From: Brevibacillus fulvus
Lineage (GTDB): Bacteria > Bacillota > Bacilli > Brevibacillales > Brevibacillaceae
DNA: 64,000 nt
Direction of reading: 5' to 3'
NCBI RefSeq assembly: GCF_016908525.1
Contig: NZ_JAFBEB010000002.1
Span: 186,001-250,000, forward strand
The position numbers and the translations under genes were made by a program. Of the stretch, positions 33,217 to 43,527 are shown piece after piece; position 1 is the first letter of the stretch, and every line of letters starts with the position of its first letter. The notes under the pieces were generated by a model, which saw only the letters and a list, made by a program, of their open reading frames with translations, was not told the DNA's origin and made no database searches.

Positions 33217-34476
33217 ATGAACGCACTTTCTGAAAGTAATGTAAAGGATATGTCGTTGGCCCCGAGCGGTCATTTAAAAATTGATTGGGTCAAGGAACAT
33301 ATGCCCGTCCTGAATCGAATCCGGGAGCGTTTTGAACAAGAAAAGCCTTTCGCCGGCCTGAAAGTGTCGATTTGCTTGCATCTGGAGGCAAAGACCGCTT
33401 ATCTGGCAAAAGTGATCCAGGCGGGCGGCGCGGAAGTAACCATTACCGGTTCCAACCCGCTTTCCACGCAGGATGATGTTGCGGCTGCGCTTGTGGAAGA
33501 CGGCATTCGCGTCTTTGCCAAATACCAAATTGCTCCTGATGAATATAAAGCCAATTTGATCAAAACGTTGGAAACTCGCCCTGACCTGATTATTGACGAT
33601 GGCGGAGAGATGGTGACCATCTTGCACGGCGAGCGTCCGGATCTGCTCCCGCAAATTCGCGGCGGTGCCGAAGAAACGACAACGGGGATTATCCGCCTGA
33701 AAGCGTTGGAGAAAGAAGGAAAGCTGCAGTTGCCGATGGTTGCAGTCAATGACGCGTTTTGCAAGCATTTGTTTGACAACCGCTACGGAACGGGACAATC
33801 GGTGTTTGACGGGATCAATCGGGCAACGAATCTCGTTGTCGCTGGCAAGACCGTGGTCGTCGTTGGCTACGGCTGGTGCGGCAAAGGGGTAGCGATGCGC
33901 GCCAAAGGATTGGGCGCCAAAGTGATCGTGACGGAAATCGACGCGATCAAGGCGGTGGAAGCGCACATGGACGGCTTTGAAGTGATGCCGATGATCGAAG
34001 CGGCCAAACATGGCGACTACTTCATTACCGTGACGGGAAACCGCGACGTCATTCGCAAGGAACACTTTGCGGTGATGAAAGATGGCGCGATTCTGTCAAA
34101 CGCCGGCCATTTCAATGTCGAAGTAAACGTGGTGGAGTTGGCAGAAGCGTCGACATCGCGCCGGGTTGTTCGCAAAGATATCGAAGAATATGTCATGGCT
34201 GATGGTCGAAAGCTGTACCTGTTGGCGGAAGGACGTCTGGTCAACCTTGCCGCAGGGGATGGTCATCCGGCGGAAATTATGGATATGACGTTCGCCTTGC
34301 AGGCGGTTGGTTTGGAGTATGTCAGCAAAAACTACCAGAACATCGGGCCGAAAGTGCTGAATGTCCCGTATGAGCTGGATGAAATGGTTGCCCGGTACAA
34401 ACTGGAGGCATTGGGCATCCAAATCGACAAGCTGACAGAAGAACAAAAAGCATACTTGGACAGTTGGGTCGAATAA
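33217..34476 (+). CDS. ahcY: Adenosylhomocysteinase
   Basis: 419 residues, the short bacterial form without the long insert. It hydrolyses S-adenosylhomocysteine to adenosine and homocysteine, using tightly bound NAD. NAD site [19 protein letters not shown]; substrate parts include [45 protein letters not shown] and [15 protein letters not shown] 10 bases before ATG. B. subtilis lacks this enzyme and uses Pfs/LuxS, so ahcY here marks a different SAM-recycling route. A terminator follows at once. Confidence 0.97.
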   Translation: MNALSESNVKDMSLAPSGHLKIDWVKEHMPVLNRIRERFEQEKPFAGLKVSICLHLEAKTAYLAKVIQAGGAEVTITGSNPLSTQDDVAAALVEDGIRVFAKYQIAPDEYKANLIKTLETRPDLIIDDGGEMVTILHGERPDLLPQIRGGAEETTTGIIRLKALEKEGKLQLPMVAVNDAFCKHLFDNRYGTGQSVFDGINRATNLVVAGKTVVVVGYGWCGKGVAMRAKGLGAKVIVTEIDAIKAVEAHMDGFEVMPMIEAAKHGDYFITVTGNRDVIRKEHFAVMKDGAILSNAGHFNVEVNVVELAEASTSRRVVRKDIEEYVMADGRKLYLLAEGRLVNLAAGDGHPAEIMDMTFALQAVGLEYVSKNYQNIGPKVLNVPYELDEMVARYKLEALGIQIDKLTEEQKAYLDSWVE

Positions 34477-34514
34477 GCAAAGATCACGGCGGAAAACGCT
34501 GAAAAAATTAAACG

Positions 34515-34549
34515 AAAAAATCCTGCTTACAAACGCAGGATTTTTTTTT
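34515..34549 (+). terminator. Terminator of ahcY
   Basis: AAAAAATCCTGC and GCAGGATTTTTTTTT around 8 bases. Its 3' end runs into the -10 box of the mraZ promoter. Confidence 0.85.
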
Positions 34550-34554
34550 ATAAT
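34527..34554 (+). promoter_or_regulatory. Promoter of mraZ and the dcw operon
   Basis: TTACAA (34527-34532, in the terminator loop), 16-bp spacer, TATAAT (34549-34554). Predicted start near 34561. Confidence 0.55.
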
Positions 34555-34567
34555 AGATTATAGTTTC

Positions 34568-34614
34568 GTGGGGAAAAGTGGGGGAAAGTGGAGATCAGAA
34601 TCAGGAAAGTGGGG
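34568..34614 (+). promoter_or_regulatory. MraZ-binding GTGG repeats
   Basis: GTGG occurs at 34568, 34578, 34588 and again at 34609, that is at 10, 10 and 21 bases, on one helix face. MraZ proteins bind direct repeats of this kind before their own operon. Confidence 0.75.
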
Positions 34615-34621
34615 AAGCGGC

Positions 34622-35053
34622 ATGTTCATGGGCGAATTTCAACATAGCATCGACGAAAAAGGCCGCTTGATTATTCCCGCCAAATTCCGTGAAGAGTTGG
34701 GCTCCAGTTTCGTTATTACCCGCGGTTTGGATCAATGCTTGTTTGTCTACCCCATGGACGAATGGAAGGCGCTTGAAGAAAGATTAAAATCGTTACCGTT
34801 TACCAAAGCTGATGCCCGTGCCTTTACCCGCTTTTTCTTTTCCGGTGCTGCGGAATGCGAGTGGGACAAGCAGGGAAGGGTAAATATACCCACCAATTTG
34901 CGCGACCACGCCAAGCTGGTCAAAGAGTGTGTGGTGATCGGCGTATCCAGTCGGGTTGAGATTTGGAGCAAGGAAGAATGGGAAAACTACTTTAATCAAT
35001 CCGAAGGCTCTTTTAATGAAATTGCCGAGAAATTGGTAGATTTTGATCTGTAG
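34622..35053 (+). CDS. mraZ: Transcriptional regulator MraZ
   Basis: 143 residues, starting [20 protein letters not shown] as in B. subtilis. Two AbrB-like DXXXR half motifs are seen: [13 protein letters not shown] and [13 protein letters not shown]. MraZ forms a ring and represses the dcw operon. The frame opens at 34568, but GGGGAAG before ATG 34622 decides the start; this ribosome site also contains one GTGG repeat, so MraZ binding lies right at the start. Confidence 0.97.
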   Translation: MFMGEFQHSIDEKGRLIIPAKFREELGSSFVITRGLDQCLFVYPMDEWKALEERLKSLPFTKADARAFTRFFFSGAAECEWDKQGRVNIPTNLRDHAKLVKECVVIGVSSRVEIWSKEEWENYFNQSEGSFNEIAEKLVDFDL

Positions 35054-35063
35054 GAGTGACTCC

Positions 35064-35996
35064 ATGTTTCATCATATAACCGTTTTAAAAGAAGAAGCCG
35101 TACAAGGACTTAAGCTTCGGCCTGATGGCATTTATGTCGATTGCACATTGGGCGGAGCAGGACATAGCGCCCTGATTGCCTCCTCTTTAACCGGGCAAGG
35201 GCGATTGATCAGCATTGACCAGGACGAAACAGCGCTGGCCAACGCCCGAGAGAAGCTGGGATCTTATGGCGAACGGGTGACGTTGGTAAAAAGCAATTTT
35301 CGTCATTTGAAGCATGTTGTCCAGGAGCTTGGTCTGAACGGCGTAGATGGCGTATTGTTCGATCTTGGCGTTTCCTCACCGCAGCTGGATGAAGGGGAGC
35401 GAGGGTTCAGTTACAATGCCGATGCGCCGTTGGACATGCGGATGGATCGGGATGCCGAGTTGTCTGCCTATGAGGTGGTCAATGAGTGGGATGAGGCGGA
35501 AATCGCCAAGTTGATCTGGGAATATGGCGAAGAGAAATTTTCCCGCCGCATTGCCCGGCAAATTGCTGCGCATCGGGAAAAAGCGCCGATTGAAACGACG
35601 GGCCAACTGGTCGAAATCATCAAGGAAGCAATCCCGGCAGCGGCAAGACGGACTGGCCCGCATCCGGCCAAGCGCACGTTTCAAGCGATTCGCATTGCCG
35701 TCAACGATGAACTGAATGCATTTAAAGAAGCGGTTGAAGATGCGATTGACATCCTGAACCCGGAAGGTCGGGTCAGCGTCATTACGTTTCATTCGTTGGA
35801 AGACCGGATTTGCAAACAGGTTTTTCTCGATCATGCCAAGGGATGTACCTGCCCGCCGTCTTTTCCGATTTGTACATGCGGCAACGAACCGATTGTCAAA
35901 ATCATTACCCGCAAGCCGATTACCCCTTCGGAACAGGAGTTGGAACAAAACCCGCGTGCGCGTTCCGCCAAGCTGCGCATCGCTGAAAAACTGTAA
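35064..35996 (+). CDS. rsmH: 16S rRNA (cytosine1402-N4)-methyltransferase
   Basis: 310 residues from ATG 35064 (AGGAG 7 bases upstream). SAM site [14 protein letters not shown], then [24 protein letters not shown] and [13 protein letters not shown]. It methylates C1402 in the ribosomal P site. The gene starts 10 bases after mraZ. It carries a cysteine pair ([13 protein letters not shown]) of possible metal binding, common in this family. Confidence 0.97.
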   Translation: MFHHITVLKEEAVQGLKLRPDGIYVDCTLGGAGHSALIASSLTGQGRLISIDQDETALANAREKLGSYGERVTLVKSNFRHLKHVVQELGLNGVDGVLFDLGVSSPQLDEGERGFSYNADAPLDMRMDRDAELSAYEVVNEWDEAEIAKLIWEYGEEKFSRRIARQIAAHREKAPIETTGQLVEIIKEAIPAAARRTGPHPAKRTFQAIRIAVNDELNAFKEAVEDAIDILNPEGRVSVITFHSLEDRICKQVFLDHAKGCTCPPSFPICTCGNEPIVKIITRKPITPSEQELEQNPRARSAKLRIAEKL

Positions 35997-36037
35997 AAGG
36001 AAAAAAGGGAGAAGTAACCAGGAAAGAAGGGACGGAA

Positions 36038-36445
36038 GTGAGCTACTATTACCGGGGAAATCTTGCTGTTGATATTGAGCAAAGAAGACCGGCAGGCAAG
36101 ACAAGACGCACATTGAAAATTAAATCGGCGATACCGACGAGTGAGAAGCTCTTGTACCTTTTCCTTATCAGCGTGCTGGTATTTGGCGTTAGCTATGTAG
36201 GCGTTCGTTATGTGCAAATCTCCGAATACAACTATGAAATTCAGCAATTGAAGCAACAGGTGAAAAAGATTCAAGACAAGAACACCACCCTGCAATTGCA
36301 AGTAGAAAATATGAGCAATCGGGAACGCGTCTATGCGGAAGCCCAATCGATGAATATGGCACCGGCGAATGCCGAGTCGATCAAGGTGGTTGGCGAGAAT
36401 TTTCCTAACCAAGAAAAGACAAGTGAGCAAACTCCCAAACATTAA
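36038..36445 (+). CDS. ftsL: Cell division protein FtsL
   Basis: 135 residues from GTG 36038. Short cytoplasmic tail, one membrane helix at about 40-57 (LLYLFLISVLVFGVSYVGVR), then a leucine-zipper coiled coil (EIQQLKQQVKKIQDKNTTLQ). FtsL joins DivIB and DivIC in the septal complex. The ribosome site is GAAGGGA. The sequence diverges quickly, as usual; position supports the call. Confidence 0.92.
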   Translation: MSYYYRGNLAVDIEQRRPAGKTRRTLKIKSAIPTSEKLLYLFLISVLVFGVSYVGVRYVQISEYNYEIQQLKQQVKKIQDKNTTLQLQVENMSNRERVYAEAQSMNMAPANAESIKVVGENFPNQEKTSEQTPKH

Positions 36446-36477
36446 ATGTTACTTGCGGCTCTCGCGGTAACATTTTT
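36445..36477 (+). terminator. Terminator-like hairpin between ftsL and pbpB
   Basis: AATGTTAC and GTAACATT pair around about 14 bases, followed by TTTTC. Within the operon it could attenuate transcription. Confidence 0.5.
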
Positions 36478-36573
36478 CTTTGTGGAGCGAGCCAATCGCC
36501 CAAATCAACCGAGCCTCTGGCCTTGCTCCCGGTAAGCGGGAACGAGCGGGCTGCCCAAAAGGAGATGATTCAC

Positions 36574-38877
36574 TTGAACATGAAACATCGGATTCAAAAA
36601 CGCATCATTTTTCTCGGAGTCGTGATCACCCTTTTGTTTTCCGGTATATCGGTTCGCTTGTGGTGGATTCAAAGCGTGGAAGCTTCGCAGATCTTGGATA
36701 AGGCGAAACAACAATGGGAACGCGACAAAGATATCAAACCGCGAAGAGGCTCCATTCTCGACCGCAACGGGCAAATCTTGGCGTATGAAGGAAAAGCGTA
36801 TACGGTGAATGCAACTTTGAAGCCTCGCAACGAACGCGAAGCGCAGATCGCAGGCGACAATTATGTGAAAGACCCTTATTATACGGCGGAGAAGCTGGCG
36901 CCGATTTTGCATGTATCACCGGAGCAGCTATTGAAACATTTAACCCGCACGGATGCTTTTAATGTGGAATTGGGCAAGGAAGCATCGAAAATCACGGAAC
37001 AGCAAAAAAATGAAATCATCGCTCTGCAATATCCGCGTGATGCAAAAGGAGAGCCGTCCGAAGTCAACCAGTTGCCCGGCGTGACGATCTGGGAGACGAC
37101 GCGGCGCTATTATCCGCATAACAACTTTGCTTCCCAAGTCATTGGCTATGTGAATTATGAAGAAAAGGCGCAAATGGGCATCGAACAGCAGTTTGACAAG
37201 GAATTGCGCGGCGAACCGGGATATTTGCGGATGATGAAAGACGGGGCAGGCTACCAGCTTCCGGATGAAGCGGAAACTTACAAACCGGCTAAAGACGGGA
37301 TGAACCTGGTGCTGACGATCGATCAGCAAATTCAGGAGTATGCCGAACAAGCGTTGGATCAAGCGGAAGCACAATACCACCCCAAACGGATGATGGTGCT
37401 CGTATCGGACCCGAATACCGGCGAGATTCTTGCCATGGCCAACCGGCCCGGATTTGATCCCAACACATACTGGAACATTAAAAATTTTACCAATGATTCG
37501 ATCAGCTTCATGTTTGAACCGGGTTCCACATTCAAAATCATTACGTTGGCGGCTGCCGTCGAACAAAACTTGTTTAACCCCAATGATACATATCAATCCG
37601 GGCTATACACAAAAGTGCCAGGCAAGCCGATCCAGGACCACAACAATGGGGTGGGCTGGGGCAGAATTACTTTCCTGGAAGGTGTGCAGCGCTCCAGTAA
37701 CGTGGCGTTTGTCATTCTCGGTTATGAAAAACTGAAAACAGACTTGTTGAGTGCCTATTTCGAAAAGTTCGGCATCGGCCGTAAGACGGGCATAGACCTG
37801 CCGGGTGAAGAGGACGGGATTATGCGTGATTTGAAAAAATCGCGTCCGCGTGACGTGGCTGTAACGACATTTGGTCAAGGGGTGGCGGTAACGCCGATCC
37901 AGCAGGTTGCAGCGGTCGGAGCGATTGCCAACGGCGGGAAATTGCTGAAACCGCAAATTGTCAAGGAAATTCGTGACCCGCATACGAATGGGGTGGTGAA
38001 AACATACGGTACAGAAGTCGTTCGGCAAGTTGTTTCCAGTGAAACCGCGAAAAAGGTGCGGGACTATCTGGAAACGGTCATCACGGGAGATCACGGAACG
38101 GGTAAAGCGTTCGGAGAAGGGTTGGAAGGGTATCACGTCGCGGGGAAAACAGGAACGGCGCAAACGTATGACCCGCAAACCGGAAAGATTGTCGAAGGAA
38201 AATATATTTATTCCTTTATTGGTTTTGCTCCGAAAGATAATCCGCGTCTGGTGGTCTATGTCGTGGTCGATGATCCGCAAACCGAGTACAGCTCCAACGA
38301 AGTGGGAAGCAAAATTGTTGCCCCGATTTTCCGGACGGTCATGGGAAATAGTCTGCAGTACCTGAATGAGCAGCCAGACATGTCGGTGCTGGAACCGAAA
38401 AAGGCGGCAGTCCCCGCAGCGCCGGTGTATGAAAAAGCGATGCCCAATCTGGTCGGTATGACGACAACAGCAGCCGAGAACCGGGCCAAACAGGAGGGGT
38501 TGGATTATACGGTTATCGGAACCGGAACCAAGATTGCCGACCAGTATCCGAAAGCGAATGAAAAAGTTACCCAGCCGGGAAAGGTCTATTTGGTGACCAA
38601 TCGTACCCAAGGGACGAAGATGCCTGATTTTACAGGGAAGTCCTTGCGCGAAGTAATGGAATTTGCATCGTTGCTGCAATTGCAGGTAAACGCGATCGGC
38701 ACAGGGTTTGTCAGCGAGCAGAGCATCAAGCCGGGAACGCCCCTTACAGGGAAGGAACGATTGCAAGTAACGTTGCAGTCGCTTGATGCACCAACTCCAA
38801 CTGCTGCTACGGACGAATCGGCAGCAGAGTCGCCAGCCGATGCAACGGAAGAAGCGGACGAGGGTGAATCCCCGTGA
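36574..38877 (+). CDS. pbpB: Penicillin-binding protein 2B, class B, with two PASTA domains
   Basis: 767 residues from TTG 36574 (GGAG 9 bases upstream; ATG 36580 is too far at 15). One membrane helix near the N-terminus, dimerisation domain, then transpeptidase: Ser318 in GSTFKIITL, SSNVAF and AGKTGTAQ. Two PASTA repeats follow (from about residue 623). The tail is acidic and Pro/Ala-rich. This is the septal transpeptidase that works with FtsW and DivIB. Confidence 0.96.
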   Translation: MNMKHRIQKRIIFLGVVITLLFSGISVRLWWIQSVEASQILDKAKQQWERDKDIKPRRGSILDRNGQILAYEGKAYTVNATLKPRNEREAQIAGDNYVKDPYYTAEKLAPILHVSPEQLLKHLTRTDAFNVELGKEASKITEQQKNEIIALQYPRDAKGEPSEVNQLPGVTIWETTRRYYPHNNFASQVIGYVNYEEKAQMGIEQQFDKELRGEPGYLRMMKDGAGYQLPDEAETYKPAKDGMNLVLTIDQQIQEYAEQALDQAEAQYHPKRMMVLVSDPNTGEILAMANRPGFDPNTYWNIKNFTNDSISFMFEPGSTFKIITLAAAVEQNLFNPNDTYQSGLYTKVPGKPIQDHNNGVGWGRITFLEGVQRSSNVAFVILGYEKLKTDLLSAYFEKFGIGRKTGIDLPGEEDGIMRDLKKSRPRDVAVTTFGQGVAVTPIQQVAAVGAIANGGKLLKPQIVKEIRDPHTNGVVKTYGTEVVRQVVSSETAKKVRDYLETVITGDHGTGKAFGEGLEGYHVAGKTGTAQTYDPQTGKIVEGKYIYSFIGFAPKDNPRLVVYVVVDDPQTEYSSNEVGSKIVAPIFRTVMGNSLQYLNEQPDMSVLEPKKAAVPAAPVYEKAMPNLVGMTTTAAENRAKQEGLDYTVIGTGTKIADQYPKANEKVTQPGKVYLVTNRTQGTKMPDFTGKSLREVMEFASLLQLQVNAIGTGFVSEQSIKPGTPLTGKERLQVTLQSLDAPTPTAATDESAAESPADATEEADEGESP

Positions 38878-38884
38878 TCGTTGC

Positions 38885-38944
38885 GGGGCAGTTCTAACCT
38901 GTCCCTCTGGTGAATAGGGTAGAAACGAGAGACAACCTATTCGC
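38885..38944 (+). promoter_or_regulatory. Two hairpins between pbpB and spoVD
   Basis: GGGGCAG/CTGTCCC (38885-38905) and GTGAATAGG/CCTATTCGC (38910-38944). The second ends just before the AAGGAGGGGGG site of spoVD and may affect its translation or mark a processed end. Confidence 0.4.
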
Positions 38945-38961
38945 TAAGGAGGGGGGAAGCA

Positions 38962-40881
38962 GTGCGGGTTTCCAATGTTACGGTACGGCGTCGCATTTAC
39001 ATTGCTTTGCTGTTGGGAATCGTGCTGTTCAGCGCGTTGGTGACTCGGCTCGGATACATCCAGCTTGTAGAGGGCCAATGGCTGCAGGATGAAGCCAAAC
39101 AGCTGTGGACACGCAACATACCGTTTGAGGCCAAGCGTGGAAATATTCTCGATCGCAACGGAAATCCGCTGGTGACCAACACCAGTGTACCATCTGTTTT
39201 GGCTATTCCGGCTCAAATCAAGGATGCGCATGATACAGCCAAAAAATTGGCTGTCGTGCTGGGACAAAAGGAAGAAGATGTTTATAAAGCGATTACGAAA
39301 CGCCAGTTGATCAACAGAGTGCCCGGCGGTCGCAAAATATCCGCGGAGAAAGCGCGGGAAGTCCGGGAGCTGAACTTGCCGGGAATTCAGGTGGCCGAGG
39401 ATTCGGAACGGTATTATCCCAATGGGGCTTTTGCTTCCCATCTGCTGGGTTTTACCGGAATCGACAATCAAGGGTTGACTGGATTGGAAAAAGTATATGA
39501 CAAATACCTCAAAGGAACCCCCGGATACGTCTCTTTTCCGGCAGATGCCGCCGGACGGTTAATGCCGGGCGAATCCGAAAATTATGTGGCGCCGATCAAC
39601 GGCATGGATATGTATTTGACCATCGACAGCAATATTCAGGCTTTTTTGGAACGGGAAATGGACCAGGCGATGGTTGCCTATCAGCCGGATGACGTGCTGG
39701 CGATCGCGATGAATCCAAAAACCGGCGAAATTTTGGGCATGGGCAGCCGTCCAACGTTTGATCCGGCTCATTTCAGGGACTACCCTAGTCAAGTGTACAA
39801 CCGCAATTTGCCGATCTGGAAAACGTATGAGCCCGGGTCGACGTTCAAAATCGTTACGCTGGCAGCCGCTTTGAATGAGAATCTGGTCAATTTGAATGAG
39901 CCGTTTTTTGATCCCGGTTATATCACTGTGGCCGGACAACGGTTGCGCTGTTGGAAACGGCAAGGGCACGGTCAGGAGACAATGCTGGAAGTGGTCGAAA
40001 ATTCCTGCAACCCCGGTTTTGTAACGATGGGGCAGCGGCTGCAAAAAGAACGTTTGTTTTCCTATATCAAAAAGTTCGGTTTTGGGCAAAAAACCGGCAT
40101 CGATTTGATTGGCGAAGAGAATGGCTTGCTGTTCAATCTCAATCGCGTCGGTCCGGTGGAATTGGGCACCACTTCGTTCGGACAGGGGGTATCCGTGACG
40201 CCAATCCAACAGATGGCTGCCGTCGCCGCAGCGATCAATGGCGGGAAATTGTTAAAACCGTATGTCGCCAAGGAATGGCATGACGGTGTCACCCATGACA
40301 TTGTCGGACGAACGGAACCGACCGTCGTGCGGCAAGTGATCAGTGAAGAAACGTCAGCGAAAGTACGCAATGCGCTGGAAAGCGTAGTAGCCAAAGGTTC
40401 GGGGCGAAACGCCTACATTGAAGGATACCGGGTTGGCGGCAAAACAGGGACAGCGCAAAAGGTTCGCAATGGACGGTATGTTGATGGTGAATATATCGTG
40501 TCGTTCATCGGTTTTGCGCCGGCGGATGATCCGCAAATTCTTGTCTATTTTGCCGTCGATAATCCGAAGGCCTTGGCGTTCGGCGGACTGATTGCCGCGC
40601 CCAGTGTGAAAAATATTCTCGAATCGGCGATTCAATACTTGAATATTCCAAAACGCACCGGCCAAATCGAACCGGAATATCGCTATGGCGACAAGAAATA
40701 TTTGGAAGTTCCCGAACTGACCGGTTTAAGCATGAAAGAAATCGTGGCCTCCTTCGAAACGCTGCCGATTGTCGTCTCCGGAAAAGGAGATACCGTTATC
40801 CAACAATCGCCTGCTCCCGGGGTCAGGGTCGAAGAAGGATCAAAAATTCGCATCTATCTTGGTGACAAACGAACCAATTAG
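38962..40881 (+). CDS. spoVD: Sporulation penicillin-binding protein SpoVD
   Basis: 639 residues from GTG 38962 (AAGGAGG upstream). One membrane helix, then the dimerisation domain and transpeptidase: Ser293 in PGSTFKIVTL, ENSCNPGF (the SxN-like motif) and GGKTGTAQ. One PASTA domain at the end (VPELTGLSMKEIVASFETL). SpoVD makes the spore cortex with SpoVE; the second class B enzyme in a row fits that role. Confidence 0.94.
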   Translation: MRVSNVTVRRRIYIALLLGIVLFSALVTRLGYIQLVEGQWLQDEAKQLWTRNIPFEAKRGNILDRNGNPLVTNTSVPSVLAIPAQIKDAHDTAKKLAVVLGQKEEDVYKAITKRQLINRVPGGRKISAEKAREVRELNLPGIQVAEDSERYYPNGAFASHLLGFTGIDNQGLTGLEKVYDKYLKGTPGYVSFPADAAGRLMPGESENYVAPINGMDMYLTIDSNIQAFLEREMDQAMVAYQPDDVLAIAMNPKTGEILGMGSRPTFDPAHFRDYPSQVYNRNLPIWKTYEPGSTFKIVTLAAALNENLVNLNEPFFDPGYITVAGQRLRCWKRQGHGQETMLEVVENSCNPGFVTMGQRLQKERLFSYIKKFGFGQKTGIDLIGEENGLLFNLNRVGPVELGTTSFGQGVSVTPIQQMAAVAAAINGGKLLKPYVAKEWHDGVTHDIVGRTEPTVVRQVISEETSAKVRNALESVVAKGSGRNAYIEGYRVGGKTGTAQKVRNGRYVDGEYIVSFIGFAPADDPQILVYFAVDNPKALAFGGLIAAPSVKNILESAIQYLNIPKRTGQIEPEYRYGDKKYLEVPELTGLSMKEIVASFETLPIVVSGKGDTVIQQSPAPGVRVEEGSKIRIYLGDKRTN

Positions 40882-40986
40882 CTATAAAATGAGATGTCGG
40901 AGAGGGAGGAGTGAACCTTTCTCTCCGTCTGGTTTTGAAACCAGTGCTGCTTTGTCAATACTAATGGAGAATGGGGTGCCATTGCC

Positions 40987-42465
40987 ATGCTGTTGAAGGA
41001 TCTGCTAGCTCCTTTGTTGCCGGTACAGGTCAAAGGAAACGACACCATGGAGATTACGGGAATAACGGCAGATTCACGTAAGGTTAAGCCGGGTGACTTG
41101 TTCATCTGCTTGCGAGGGTTTACTGTCGACGGCCATGCCTTCGCCGCCAAGGCGGTTGAGCAAGGAGCGGTTGCCGTTTTGGCCGATTGCGAACTGGAGG
41201 TGCCGGCTACGGTTGTGCGTGTCCCGGATACACGCCGTGCCATGGCGATGATCGCCGATCTTTTTTACGGCTCGCCAACGCGGGAATTGAAAGTAATCGG
41301 TGTGACCGGTACGAATGGCAAGACGACTACAACCAACTTGATCGACAAAATCTTGCGGGACTACCAGAAGAAGACAGGCTTGATCGGGACGATCCATATG
41401 CGGATCGGCGATCAGGTGGAAGAAGTCAAAAATACGACACCGGAAGCGCTGGAATTGCAGCGCAGTTTTCGCCGCATGCGGGATGCCGGCGCGGAATACG
41501 CCATCATTGAAGTTTCCAGTCATGCCTTGCAAATGGGACGAGTGCGCGGGTGTGACGTACATACGGCGGTCTTTACCAATTTGACGCAAGATCATCTGGA
41601 TTTTCACAAGACGATGGACAATTATCGCTTTGCCAAATCTTTGTTGTTTGCCCAGTTAGGCAACGAGTATCGTCTCGACCGACTGAAAACGGCAGTGCTC
41701 AACGCCGATGACTCTTCTTCGCAGTTGTTTGCCGAAGTGACGCCGGCTCGCGTGATTACTTACGGGATCGATCGTCCAGCTGATGTTCGCGCACAGCAGG
41801 TGCGCATCTCCCGGCAGGGAACATCTTTTCAGGTTCAGACTTTTGCCGGTTCGATCACGCTCAATCTGCGGCTGATGGGAAAATTTAATGTATATAATGC
41901 GTTGGCGGCAATCGCGGTAGCGCTTGTGGAAGGTGTTCCGTTGGAAGCGATCAAGGCGAGTCTGGAACAAGTAAAAGGCGTAAACGGAAGATTTGAACCG
42001 GTCGATGCCGGACAGGATTTTACCGTAATTGTGGATTATTCGCATACGCCAGATAGTCTGGAAAACGCTCTGATGACGATCAAGGAATTTGCACAAGGAC
42101 GAATTTTTTGCGTGGTCGGCTGCGGCGGGGATCGCGATCGTGGCAAGCGCCCAATTATGGCGCAAATTGCAACAAAATATGCGGATATCTCCGTCTTAAC
42201 TTCAGATAACCCCCGTTCCGAAGACCCGGAAGCAATCATCGATGATATGATTGCCGGTCTTGCACAGGTTCCAGTTGACCGTTATCTGCGGATAGCAGAC
42301 CGGAGTGAAGCGATTCAGTATGCGGTTTCCCAGGCAAAAGCCAACGATGTGATTTTGATCGCCGGGAAAGGGCATGAGACGTATCAGCTGATCAAAGATC
42401 AAGTGCTTCCCTTTGATGATCGTGAAGTTGCCCGCGCTGCGATCAAGAATAGCGCTCGTTTATAG
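40987..42465 (+). CDS. murE: UDP-MurNAc-tripeptide synthetase (meso-DAP adding)
   Basis: 492 residues. ATP site VIGVTGTNGKTTTTNLI (about 105-120), UMP-binding start ITADSRKVKPGDLFICL, and DNPRSEDP (about 407), the motif of enzymes adding meso-diaminopimelate. A Lys-adding enzyme would lack it. GGGGTG lies 8 bases before the ATG. Confidence 0.97.
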   Translation: MLLKDLLAPLLPVQVKGNDTMEITGITADSRKVKPGDLFICLRGFTVDGHAFAAKAVEQGAVAVLADCELEVPATVVRVPDTRRAMAMIADLFYGSPTRELKVIGVTGTNGKTTTTNLIDKILRDYQKKTGLIGTIHMRIGDQVEEVKNTTPEALELQRSFRRMRDAGAEYAIIEVSSHALQMGRVRGCDVHTAVFTNLTQDHLDFHKTMDNYRFAKSLLFAQLGNEYRLDRLKTAVLNADDSSSQLFAEVTPARVITYGIDRPADVRAQQVRISRQGTSFQVQTFAGSITLNLRLMGKFNVYNALAAIAVALVEGVPLEAIKASLEQVKGVNGRFEPVDAGQDFTVIVDYSHTPDSLENALMTIKEFAQGRIFCVVGCGGDRDRGKRPIMAQIATKYADISVLTSDNPRSEDPEAIIDDMIAGLAQVPVDRYLRIADRSEAIQYAVSQAKANDVILIAGKGHETYQLIKDQVLPFDDREVARAAIKNSARL

Positions 42466-42559
42466 ACTCGTTTGAGAAAATAGGCTGGCGTGCTTTTCGG
42501 GCATCCTGGCGAATAATTGAATGTTTTTAGTAATAGCATCAGAGAAAGGGGGTTAGGGC

Positions 42560-43519
42560 ATGCCTTTTGACAATGTCCTCATCATCACAATCGTCGCTGC
42601 GTTTTTAATCGCTGTTCTCATAGGTCCGTTATTTATACCGGTTCTTCGCCGCCTGAAGTTTGGGCAAAGCATTCGCGAAGAAGGGCCGCAGTCGCACCAG
42701 AAAAAAGCAGGAACACCGACCATGGGTGGCACCATCATCCTGCTGGCGCTCGTTTTTACCGTGCTGAAATTTGCCAATGCGACGATGGAAGTTTATTTTC
42801 TGATGCTGGTTACACTTGGCTATGGACTTATCGGTTTCCTTGATGACTTTATCAAGATCAGAAAAAAACGCAATCTGGGGTTAACGGCGAAACAAAAATT
42901 TGCCGCTCAAATAGTGCTGGCCGTGTGTGCCTACTATCTCCTCATGCAAATGGGACACCAAACGATTTTGCATTTGCCGGGGACACCGTGGGATATCGAG
43001 CTGGGGATTTTTTATTTCCCGTTTTTGGTCTTCTTGCTGGTCGCTACGACCAATGCCGTGAATATTACCGACGGTCTGGATGGTCTATTGGCAGGGACAG
43101 GCGCGATCGCATTCGGGGCTTACGCCATTATCGCCTGGTTCTTGACCGATATGGACACGGCCATCTTCAGTGCGGCTGTAGTCGGCGCGGTTTTAGGATT
43201 TCTTGTGTTTAATGCCCACCCGGCTCGCGTGTTCATGGGTGATACAGGATCGCTGGCGCTTGGGGGCGCTTTGGCCGGTGTGGCGATTATGACGAAGACG
43301 GAGCTGCTCTTGGCGATTATCGGCGGGGTGTTCGTCGTTGAGACACTTTCGGTTATTTTGCAAGTCGTATCCTTTAAAACAAGAGGAAAACGCATTTTCC
43401 GTATGAGTCCGCTTCACCATCACTTTGAATTGACCGGCTGGTCGGAATGGCGGGTTGTTGTGACTTTCTGGCTGGTTGGCATGGTATTTGCCGGACTTGG
43501 GGTATTCCTTTCGAGGTGA
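42560..43519 (+). CDS. mraY: Phospho-MurNAc-pentapeptide transferase
   Basis: 319 residues, ten membrane helices. Motifs: [49 protein letters not shown] and the histidine cluster [10 protein letters not shown]. It moves phospho-MurNAc-pentapeptide to undecaprenyl phosphate, making lipid I. Confidence 0.98.
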   Translation: MPFDNVLIITIVAAFLIAVLIGPLFIPVLRRLKFGQSIREEGPQSHQKKAGTPTMGGTIILLALVFTVLKFANATMEVYFLMLVTLGYGLIGFLDDFIKIRKKRNLGLTAKQKFAAQIVLAVCAYYLLMQMGHQTILHLPGTPWDIELGIFYFPFLVFLLVATTNAVNITDGLDGLLAGTGAIAFGAYAIIAWFLTDMDTAIFSAAVVGAVLGFLVFNAHPARVFMGDTGSLALGGALAGVAIMTKTELLLAIIGGVFVVETLSVILQVVSFKTRGKRIFRMSPLHHHFELTGWSEWRVVVTFWLVGMVFAGLGVFLSR

Positions 43520-43527
43520 ACAGGACA

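Noticed and set aside
37603-38766. Minus-strand open frame of 387 codons
   Set aside because: Shadow of pbpB; composition rich in Arg, His and Phe is typical of antisense of a coding gene.
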